Shown here: positions 1 to 4,543 of the stretch, piece by piece
Layout of the letters: every line of letters starts with the position of its first letter
How positions within the stretch are numbered: position 1 is the first letter of the stretch
Assembly (NCBI GenBank): GCA_013696065.1
Contig: JACCZJ010000428.1
Span: forward strand, 1-9,868
Reading direction: 5' to 3'
Source: Nocardioidaceae bacterium
GTDB lineage: Bacteria > Actinomycetota > Actinomycetes > Propionibacteriales > Nocardioidaceae
DNA: 9,868 nucleotides
Position numbers and translations under genes: made by a program
The notes under the pieces: generated by a model
The model's database searches: none
What the model was told of the DNA's origin: nothing
The model's input: the letters and a program-made list of their open reading frames with translations, nothing else

Positions 1-888
1 CAAACCGACATACGGTTGTATATAATAAAACGGCACATTGGTGACCTCGGCGACGGCGTGGGCGATGCGGGTCGCCTCCTGCAGGCGACCCTTCGGGAGC
101 ACCGGACGGGCCAGCTTGAGCTCGAGGTTCGCGACCACGGAGATGAGGTCGGCGTTGCCTGTGCGTTCGCCGTATCCGTTGAGCGTGCCCTGCACGTGCG
201 AAGCGCCGGCGTCGACGGCAGCCAGACTATTGGCGACGGCACAGCCGGTGTCGTTGTGGCAATGAATGCCCACCCTGATGCCGAGTGACGACACCACGTC
301 GTGCACCACGTCGGTCACGCGCGTGGGCAACATTCCGCCGTTGGTGTCACACAGCGCCACGACCTCCACGCCGGCATCCCACGCCGCGCGGAGCACCTCG
401 AAGGCGTAGTCGCGGTTGTCGCGATAGCCGTCGAAGAAGTGCTCGGCGTCGAGGAACACCCGCTGACCCTCAGCGCGCAGATGCTGGACCGTGTCACGGA
501 TCATGGCGAGGTTCTCAGCCAGCGTGGTACGCAGGGCCAGCTCGACATGGCGGTCATGACTCTTGGCCACCAAGGTCACGACGGATGCCCCAGAATCGCG
601 CAATGCCGCGACCTGAGGGTCATCAGCAGCAGGTATGCCGGCGCGACGGGTCGCCCCGAACGCCGCCAAGGTGGCGTGAGACATCGCAAGTTCGCTTCGC
701 GCCCGTCGGAAGAACTCCGTGTCCTTCGGGACAGCACCGGGCCATCCTCCCTCGACATACCCCACCCCCAAGTCATCCAGGTGGCGCGCGATATACAGCT
801 TATCCTCGACCGAGAGACTCAGTCCCTCTTGCTGAGCGCCATCGCGCAGCGTCGTGTCGTAGACGTGGAAGTCGGAGAGGGTGCTCAT
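1..888 (-). CDS. cimA: (R)-citramalate synthase, N-terminal 296 residues (runs off left edge)
   Basis: Condenses acetyl-CoA with pyruvate to (R)-citramalate, the first step of the threonine-independent route to 2-oxobutyrate and isoleucine. Reading from the ATG at 888 the frame stays open to base 1. The N-terminus shows the TIM-barrel motif DTTLRDGAQQEG (residues 11-22; R15 and D16 expected catalytic/metal-binding). It continues with VEGGWPG near 45-51, the metal motif HCHNDTG (209-215) and GYGERTGNADL (238-248). The EGGWPG segment and the QQEG after TLRDG fit the CimA branch (TIGR00977 type) better than LeuA. Family members are usually about 520-540 residues, so roughly the last 230, including the regulatory domain, lie outside. 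A Shine-Dalgarno GAGGA (894-898) sits five bases before the ATG. Just before the left edge, bases 16-30 encode QIYYF with AT-rich codons, odd for this gene. Transcription is probably controlled by the attenuator directly upstream. Confidence 0.93.
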   Translation of the reverse strand, partial: MSTLSDFHVYDTTLRDGAQQEGLSLSVEDKLYIARHLDDLGVGYVEGGWPGAVPKDTEFFRRARSELAMSHATLAAFGATRRAGIPAADDPQVAALRDSGASVVTLVAKSHDRHVELALRTTLAENLAMIRDTVQHLRAEGQRVFLDAEHFFDGYRDNRDYAFEVLRAAWDAGVEVVALCDTNGGMLPTRVTDVVHDVVSSLGIRVGIHCHNDTGCAVANSLAAVDAGASHVQGTLNGYGERTGNADLISVVANLELKLARPVLPKGRLQEATRIAHAVAEVTNVPFYYIQPYVGL

Positions 889-893
889 GACAG

Positions 894-898
894 TCCTC
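894..898 (-). promoter_or_regulatory. cimA ribosome binding site
   Basis: GAGGA on the minus strand, five bases upstream of the cimA ATG. It lies downstream of the attenuator terminator, so it is transcribed only on read-through. Confidence 0.6.
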
Positions 899-920
899 GA
901 GTCAGGTTCGGCCGGCCAAC

Positions 921-949
921 AAAAAAACCTCTCGTCGGGGACGAGAGGT
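921..949 (-). terminator. Intrinsic terminator of the cimA attenuator
   Basis: On the minus strand a perfect 10-bp stem (ACCTCTCGTC / GACGAGAGGT, loop CCC) is followed at once by seven T's (the last A-T pair of the stem overlaps the T run). It lies 26 bases after the stop of a short Ile-rich leader and 32 bases before the cimA start. That places it inside a leader rather than at the end of a gene, so it should act as a regulated terminator. Confidence 0.9.
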
Positions 950-950
950 C

Positions 951-987
951 AGCGCGCACTATCAACCGGGCGCGCTATTCGATAATG
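951..987 (-). promoter_or_regulatory. Leader RNA pairing segments of the cimA attenuator
   Basis: Two overlapping pairings are visible in the minus-strand RNA. (1) The Ile-codon segment CAUUAUCGA (987-979) can pair over nine positions, two of them G-U, with UUGAUAGUG (965-957). (2) AGCGCGC (976-970), which includes part of the leader stop codon, pairs perfectly with GCGCGCT (957-951). The two share base 957 and are likely alternatives. A ribosome stalled at the Ile codons would mask the first pairing. I did not find a clear antiterminator pairing with the 5' arm of the terminator, so the switching mechanism remains inferred. Confidence 0.55.
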
Positions 988-1001
988 ATGCAGTGCTGCA
1001 T
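975..1001 (-). CDS. cimA leader peptide MQHCIIIE (8 residues)
   Basis: ATG CAG CAC TGC ATC ATT ATC GAA TAG on the minus strand: three consecutive isoleucine codons in an eight-codon frame, placed between ilvE and cimA and followed by alternative stems and a strong intrinsic terminator. Isoleucine is the end product of the pathway CimA starts, so the peptide's role is probably to sense charged tRNA-Ile by ribosome stalling. There is no good Shine-Dalgarno sequence. A -10-like CAGACT lies six bases before the ATG, which suggests a leaderless transcript. Ile-, Val- or Leu-rich leaders before ilv/leu genes are known in actinobacteria; I do not know whether this one has been described. Confidence 0.8.
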   Translation of the reverse strand: MQHCIIIE

Positions 1002-1007
1002 TTCTTG

Positions 1008-1036
1008 AGTCTGCCACAGGTGCCCACGAGCCGAAA
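1008..1036 (-). promoter_or_regulatory. Possible promoter for the cimA leader transcript
   Basis: Minus strand: -10-like CAGACT (1008-1013), a 17-base spacer and a weak -35-like TTTCGG (1031-1036). Transcription would begin at or next to the leader ATG (1001), matching the TATGAT-six bases-ATG layout before leuB. The -35 match is poor, so this rests mainly on the position of the -10 element and the need for a transcript start before the attenuator. Confidence 0.4.
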
Positions 1037-1043
1037 CACCTGT
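1016..1043 (-). repeat. Inverted repeat ACAGGTG-14-CACCTGT between ilvE and the cimA leader
   Basis: Perfect 7-bp arms at 1016-1022 and 1037-1043, with centres 21 bp apart (two helical turns). It starts 26 bases past the ilvE stop and brackets the proposed -35 region of the leader promoter. It could be an operator, or a weak hairpin behind ilvE; no T-run follows it. Confidence 0.5.
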
Positions 1044-1068
1044 CTCAATCGCCGTGGATGCGGCCGGT

Positions 1069-2157
1069 TCAGACCAGGCGATGCATCCAGCCGCGGTCGT
1101 CAGCGACCCGGCCATACTGTATGTCAAGCAGCCGTTCACGGATCTTCAATGTGACGGGGCCGGCGTCAGCGCCAGACGACACCTCGCCACCGCGCCACTT
1201 GAGCGTGCTGATGGGAGTCACCACGGCCGCGGTGCCACAAGCGAACACCTCGACGATCTCGTGGCTGGCGACGCCTTCGCGCCACTCGTCGATGCGGACC
1301 TTGCGCTCATCGACCTTGTGGCCGAGTTCGTCGGCCAACTCGAGGATGGACGCGCGTGTCACGCCCTCGAGGATCGAGCCGTTGAGCTCAGGGGTGACGA
1401 GCGTGCCGTCGTCATACACGAGGAAGACGTTCATGCCCCCGAGCTCCTCGAGCGAGGAGTGCTCCGCTGCATCGAGGAAGACAACCTGCTCACACCCGTT
1501 GTCTGCCGCCTCCTGCTGGGGCAGCAGACTCGCCGCGTAGTTGCCCCCACATTTCGCCGCCCCCGTGCCCCCAGGCGCGGCGCGGTCGTAGTGCTCGCTG
1601 AGCCAGATCGACACCGGTTTGACGCCACCGGAGAAGTAGGAACCAGCCGGTGACGTGATCACCGCAAACGTCACGTGCTTGGCGGGGCGCACCCCGAGGA
1701 ACACCTCAGACGCGAACATAAACGGGCGTATGTACAGCGACTGCTCGGCCCCGGAGGGAACCCATTCTTGGTCGACTTCGACCAGAGCATGGATAGCCGC
1801 GAAGAAGTCTTCGACGGGAAGCGCAGGCAGCGCGAGGCGTGCTGCTGAACGCTGGAAACGCTCGGCGTTGATTTCCGGGCGGAAGGTCCAGATGGTGCCA
1901 TCGCTGTGGCGGTATGCCTTCATACCCTCGAAGATCTCTTGGGCGTAGTGCAAGACCGCGGTTGCCGGGTCGACGCTGAAAGGTCCGTAGGGCTTGACCT
2001 GATGGCCGTGCCACCCAGCGTCGGGGGTCCACTCAGACACGAACATATGGTCGGGGAAGTAGCGTCCGAAGCCTGGGTCAGCCAATATCTCAGTACGCCG
2101 CTCGGCCTCGACTGGCGAGGGGTGCAGCTCCGTGGCGATAGTCGACGACTGCGTCAT
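1069..2157 (-). CDS. ilvE: Branched-chain amino acid aminotransferase
   Basis: PLP-dependent transaminase that makes Leu, Ile and Val from their 2-keto acids with glutamate as donor. From the ATG at 2157 it has 362 residues, normal for fold-type IV branched-chain aminotransferases. Visible motifs are the QEIFEGMKAYR region, YIRPFMF near residue 142, the PLP lysine in GTGAAKCGGNYAAS (K202, the usual family number), VFLDAAEHSSLEELGGMN, and the C-terminal VFACGTAAVVTPI. An alternative TTG start at 2175 would add six residues and overlap the leuB stop by four bases; I prefer the ATG, but neither has a clear Shine-Dalgarno sequence. Only about 14 bases separate it from leuB, so the two are probably co-transcribed and possibly translationally coupled. 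Confidence 0.95.
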   Translation of the reverse strand: MTQSSTIATELHPSPVEAERRTEILADPGFGRYFPDHMFVSEWTPDAGWHGHQVKPYGPFSVDPATAVLHYAQEIFEGMKAYRHSDGTIWTFRPEINAERFQRSAARLALPALPVEDFFAAIHALVEVDQEWVPSGAEQSLYIRPFMFASEVFLGVRPAKHVTFAVITSPAGSYFSGGVKPVSIWLSEHYDRAAPGGTGAAKCGGNYAASLLPQQEAADNGCEQVVFLDAAEHSSLEELGGMNVFLVYDDGTLVTPELNGSILEGVTRASILELADELGHKVDERKVRIDEWREGVASHEIVEVFACGTAAVVTPISTLKWRGGEVSSGADAGPVTLKIRERLLDIQYGRVADDRGWMHRLV

Positions 2158-2171
2158 GAGAGCACGGTAAC

Positions 2172-3230
2172 TCAAGCGTGCGAGATGCGGTCAGCGATCG
2201 CATCCCCCACCTCCTTGGTCGCCCTAGCCACGCCTGCGTTTCCAGTGACGTCAGCAAAGACTGCACGCTCGACGCTGACGGCCGCTTCGCTGAAACCGAG
2301 ATGATCGAGAAGGAGAGCGGTGCTGAGGATGGCCGCTGTGGGATCAGCCTTCTGTTGTCCGGCGATGTCGGGCGCGGAGCCGTGTACCGGCTCGAACATG
2401 CTCGGCGTTGTGCGCTCCGGGTTGATGTTGCCGCTTGCCGCGAGCCCGATCCCGCCCGTGACCGCTCCTGCAAGGTCGGTGAGGATGTCACCGAAGAGGT
2501 TGTCGGTGACGATGACGTCGAAACGGGCCGGGTCCGTAGTCAGCAGGATCGTTGCCGCGTCGACATGGAGATAGTCGACCTCGACATCGGGAAGCTCTGA
2601 GCTCACCTCGCCCACGATCCTGGCCCACAGTGCGCCGGCATACACGAGGACGTTGGTCTTGTGCACCCAGGTCAGGTGTTTGCGCGGCCGGCGCTCGGCA
2701 CGGGCGAACGCGTCGCGGACCACCCGCTCGACGCCGTAGGCGGTGTTGATGCTGACCTCGGTGGCGATTTCAGCAGACGAACCTGCGCGCAACGAGCCGC
2801 CGTTGCCGACATAGGGACCCTCCGTACCTTCGCGTACGACGACGAAGTCCACGTCTCCAGGATTCGCCAGCGGAGTGGGGACGCCTGGGTAGACCCGGGA
2901 TGGCCGAAGGTTCACGTAGTGGTCGAGCTCGAACCTCAGTCTCAACAAGAGCCCCCGCTCGAGCAACCCTGGCGGCATCGAGGTGTCGTTGGGCTTGCCG
3001 CCGACAGCACCCAGCAGGATCGCGTCATGCTCGGCGATTTCCGCGAGCACAGAGTCAGGCAGCACCTCGCCGGTTGCCTGCCACCGCTGGGCGCCGAGGT
3101 CGTAGTCGGTGCGCTCGAAGTGAAGGTCATGAGCCGGGGCGACCACGTCCAGCACCTTGAGCGCCTCAGCAGTCACCTCAGGACCGATGCCGTCGCCACC
3201 AATGACCGCCAACTCAATGCTCTGACTCAT
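2172..3230 (-). CDS. leuB: 3-isopropylmalate dehydrogenase
   Basis: Oxidises and decarboxylates 3-isopropylmalate to 2-oxoisocaproate with NAD+ in leucine synthesis. With CimA in the cluster it probably also handles 3-methylmalate on the way to 2-oxobutyrate. It has 352 residues, normal for the high-GC Gram-positive form. Motifs: IGGDGIGPEV at the N-terminus, LLRLRFELDHYVNLRP (95-110), VREGTEGPYVG (132-142), the lysine of VHKTNV (K191), D224 in HVDAAT, the signature VTDNLFGDILTDLAG (241-255, with metal ligands D248 and D252) and EPVHGSAPDIAG (280-291). The ATG at 3230 has no Shine-Dalgarno sequence but lies six bases after a TATGAT box, so its message is probably leaderless. Next is ilvE. Confidence 0.97.
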   Translation of the reverse strand: MSQSIELAVIGGDGIGPEVTAEALKVLDVVAPAHDLHFERTDYDLGAQRWQATGEVLPDSVLAEIAEHDAILLGAVGGKPNDTSMPPGLLERGLLLRLRFELDHYVNLRPSRVYPGVPTPLANPGDVDFVVVREGTEGPYVGNGGSLRAGSSAEIATEVSINTAYGVERVVRDAFARAERRPRKHLTWVHKTNVLVYAGALWARIVGEVSSELPDVEVDYLHVDAATILLTTDPARFDVIVTDNLFGDILTDLAGAVTGGIGLAASGNINPERTTPSMFEPVHGSAPDIAGQQKADPTAAILSTALLLDHLGFSEAAVSVERAVFADVTGNAGVARATKEVGDAIADRISHA

Positions 3231-3236
3231 GGCGCC

Positions 3237-3242
3237 ATCATA
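3237..3242 (-). promoter_or_regulatory. -10 box of a probable leaderless leuB promoter
   Basis: TATGAT on the minus strand, one base from the sigma-70 consensus TATAAT, ends six bases before the leuB ATG. Transcription would start at or beside the A of the start codon. No convincing -35 hexamer is seen at 16-18 bases. Confidence 0.55.
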
Positions 3243-3324
3243 GGAACGGTGGCCGAGTCGAGCCGCTGAGCAGCCGACAGGTGAAACTTCGAGTGCGAGA
3301 CGCAGCCCACCGAGAAGCGCCGCC

Positions 3325-3369
3325 CCAGTGTGACTGCGAGCTCAAATGCTGACCTCACAGTCACACTGG
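3325..3369. repeat. 12-bp perfect inverted repeat upstream of leuB
   Basis: CCAGTGTGACTG (3325-3336) and CAGTCACACTGG (3358-3369), spacer 21 bases. It lies 34 bases beyond the stop of the 49-codon gene and about 80 bases upstream of the proposed leuB -10. It could be a hairpin ending the small-gene transcript, although there is no T-run on either side, or a pair of half-sites for a regulator. The arms have centres 33 bp apart, about three helical turns. Confidence 0.6.
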
Positions 3370-3403
3370 ACGCAAAGTCCGCAGACTGGCTGTTGGAAAA
3401 GAG

Positions 3404-3553
3404 TCAGTTGTCGTCGGGTCGCTCGCCACCGTTGTCGCGCAGGTCCAGTGACTCCTGCAGCGCGGCGGTCCAGGCTTCGAGGTATGGCGCCGGCTCATCA
3501 GCGTGATTCGCGGGGCCCCATTCGGGATACATCTCGTACATGTCAGTCTCCAT
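3404..3553 (-). CDS. Small acidic protein of unknown function (49 residues)
   Basis: I do not recognise this protein. The frame starts METDMYEMYPEW and ends RDNGGERPDDN, rich in Asp and Glu, with no membrane segment, signal peptide or Cys motif. The middle (about residues 23-40, PYLEAWTAALQESLDLRD) could form an amphipathic helix. Coding is supported by a strong Shine-Dalgarno GGAG five bases before the ATG at 3553 and by about 78% G or C at third codon positions. The orientation is that of leuB, with leuB beginning 173 bases beyond the stop. A GTG nine codons upstream (3580) is in frame but lacks a ribosome site. An inverted repeat follows the stop. Its position next to leuB may be chance. 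Confidence 0.65.
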   Translation of the reverse strand: METDMYEMYPEWGPANHADEPAPYLEAWTAALQESLDLRDNGGERPDDN

Positions 3554-3594
3554 ATGCTCTCCGTAGATGAATGTGGTCACGCGATGAGCGGGGC

Positions 3595-3717
3595 TCAGCC
3601 GCCCGCGAGACGAGAGAGCTCACCGAAAGATGCGCGGGTCTCGCGCCAGACATTTCGGTGGTGATGAGCAACCAATGCGATCAGCAGGTTGCGATCCTCA
3701 GCAACGCGGTCGGCCAA
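3595..3717 (-). CDS. Possible 40-residue protein of unknown function, TTG start
   Basis: On the minus strand a TTG at 3717 opens a 40-codon frame (start LADRVAEDRN, end ELSRLAGG) that reads like a helical, charged protein fragment. GGAG lies eight bases before the TTG, and no in-frame ATG or GTG exists back to the upstream stop near 3830. Third-position GC is about 65%, lower than in the surrounding genes. The same bases hold several inverted repeats, so the segment may instead be a structured RNA or the remnant of a longer gene. It ends 41 bases upstream of the 49-codon gene, in the same direction. I do not recognise the family. Confidence 0.35.
   Translation of the reverse strand: MADRVAEDRNLLIALVAHHHRNVWRETRASFGELSRLAGG
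3621..3660 (-). repeat. Nested stem-loop inside the possible 40-codon gene
   Basis: Outer arms CACCGAAA (3621-3628) and TTTCGGTG (3653-3660) enclose inner arms GCGCG (3632-3636) and CGCGC (3642-3646) with a five-base loop. Both are perfect, giving a two-tier hairpin on either strand. Confidence 0.5.
3668..3705. repeat. Three-part repeat with mutually exclusive pairings
   Basis: GCAACC (3668-3673) can pair with GGTTGC (3687-3692), and the same GGTTGC can instead pair over five bases with GCAAC (3701-3705). The middle element has two possible partners, as in RNA switches, but the arms are short and chance is possible. Confidence 0.35.
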
Positions 3718-3727
3718 CGCCCGAACT

Positions 3728-3765
3728 CCGCGGCGAGGAGGTGGCCTTAAGAGGCCTCGCCGCGG
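3728..3765. repeat. 11-bp GC-rich inverted repeat
   Basis: CCGCGGCGAGG (3728-3738) and CCTCGCCGCGG (3755-3765), spacer 16 bases. On the minus strand it would fold in the 5' region of the proposed small-gene transcript, and its 3' arm ends at the GGAG in front of the TTG start, so folding could hide that site. There is no T-run, so it is not a normal intrinsic terminator. Confidence 0.6.
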
Positions 3766-3775
3766 CAGATAAGGA

Positions 3776-3804
3776 TTACTACGCTCAACCGCATGATTTG
3801 TCGA
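3776..3804 (-). promoter_or_regulatory. Candidate promoter for the two small genes
   Basis: Minus strand -35-like TCGACA (3799-3804), 17-base spacer, -10-like TAGTAA (3776-3781). It is placed upstream of the 11-bp hairpin and the two small frames. Judged by eye only. Confidence 0.4.
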
Positions 3805-3812
3805 GCATGCCA

Positions 3813-3833
3813 GCTGACAGCCGCCTTGTCAGC
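3813..3833. repeat. Operator-like inverted repeat GCTGACA-7-TGTCAGC
   Basis: Perfect 7-bp arms with a 7-base spacer, nine bases upstream of the proposed -35 of the small-gene promoter and about 95 bases upstream of the divergent methyltransferase gene. The size fits a dimeric repressor site, but no regulator gene is in the window. Confidence 0.4.
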
Positions 3834-3848
3834 AGGTTGAGTTGATCA

Positions 3849-3863
3849 TCTCGCTTGGCGAGA
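3849..3863. repeat. Short palindrome TCTCGC-3-GCGAGA
   Basis: Six-base perfect arms with a 3-base spacer in the divergent region between the small genes and the methyltransferase. It overlaps a possible but unlikely TTG start of the methyltransferase at 3855. Confidence 0.35.
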
Positions 3864-3926
3864 CAGCCTGATTCCCATCCCGGCTGGGGCAAAGTTGCTC
3901 GGTTGAGCTGTGCCACACTCATTCAA

Positions 3927-4493
3927 GTGAGTGCGCCCGTTGAGCTGCCGGACATCGTCAGTCGCGCGCTGAACCTGTCTCGTACCCGTGGCTTCGTGAC
4001 CTCCAGCCGATCAGAGACAGGTCGTCTCCTCGCGGCCCTGGCCGCCAGCCGCACCGGGACCCTGGGTGAGTGCGGAACCGGCTGCGGAGTCGGCGCGGCG
4101 TGGCTGTCGAGCGGCGCCCGCGAAGGCAGCAGGGTCATCACCACCGAGCTTGACCCAGCTCTGGCTGACGCGGTCTCCGCGATCTTCGCCGACGATCCTC
4201 GTGTCGAGGTCATCACGGGCGACTGGACGGCACTGCGTAATCACAGGCCGTTCTCGCTGGTCTTTCTCGACGTACGCGACGCCAAACACTCCGGTGCCGA
4301 CCTCGTCAGCGAGTTGCTCGAACCCGGTGGGGTCGCCGTGATGGACGACTTCACCCCGTGCTCGACGTGGCCCCCGATGTATGAAGGTCGGGTCGACTCG
4401 ATGCGTGAACAGTGGCTGACAGACCCGCGCTTCACCACCGTCGAGGTGATGGTAGCCAGCGACACCGCGGTCCTCATCGCCTCTCGGCGCTGA
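3927..4493 (+). CDS. Class I SAM-dependent methyltransferase, substrate unknown
   Basis: From the GTG at 3927 it has 188 residues and a complete Rossmann-type methyltransferase core. Motif I is GECGTGCGVG (47-56), the acidic residue after strand 2 is in TTELDP (E74), an acidic D99 lies in VITGDW, D115 in LVFLDV, and strand 5 is GGVAVMDDF (134-142). The layout resembles small O-methyltransferases of the COG4122 type, but nothing shows the substrate. The frame is open back to a TTG at 3855, adding 24 residues that look non-coding (MARQPDSHPGWGKV); neither start has a Shine-Dalgarno sequence, and I prefer the GTG just before SAPVELPDIV. It is the only plus-strand gene here, divergent from the small genes and convergent with serA, so it is probably transcribed alone and need not belong to the pathway. 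Confidence 0.85.
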   Translation: MSAPVELPDIVSRALNLSRTRGFVTSSRSETGRLLAALAASRTGTLGECGTGCGVGAAWLSSGAREGSRVITTELDPALADAVSAIFADDPRVEVITGDWTALRNHRPFSLVFLDVRDAKHSGADLVSELLEPGGVAVMDDFTPCSTWPPMYEGRVDSMREQWLTDPRFTTVEVMVASDTAVLIASRR

Positions 4494-4500
4494 AAGCAGC

Positions 4501-4543
4501 CCCTGCGTCAGCTACTCCCGTGGGTTAGGCGTCAGGGTTTATT
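4501..4543 (+). terminator. Weak terminator between the convergent methyltransferase and serA genes
   Basis: CCCTG (4501-4505) pairs with CAGGG (4533-4537), followed by TTTATT on the plus strand. The stem is only five bp with a long loop that contains small CTA/TAG and CCC/GGG complements. The 3' end overlaps the serA stop codon (4539-4541). Confidence 0.3.

Noticed and set aside
301..1008. A 235-codon plus-strand frame across cimA and its leader
   Set aside because: It is antisense to the conserved cimA motifs and to the attenuator; the protein has no recognisable features.
3630..3845. A 71-codon plus-strand frame in the hairpin-rich region
   Set aside because: There is no ribosome site, weak third-position GC bias and no protein-like pattern; the minus-strand readings fit better.
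3855..3926. TTG start extending the methyltransferase by 24 residues
   Set aside because: The extension is not protein-like, overlaps a palindrome and lacks a ribosome site; the GTG at 3927 directly precedes the conserved-looking part.
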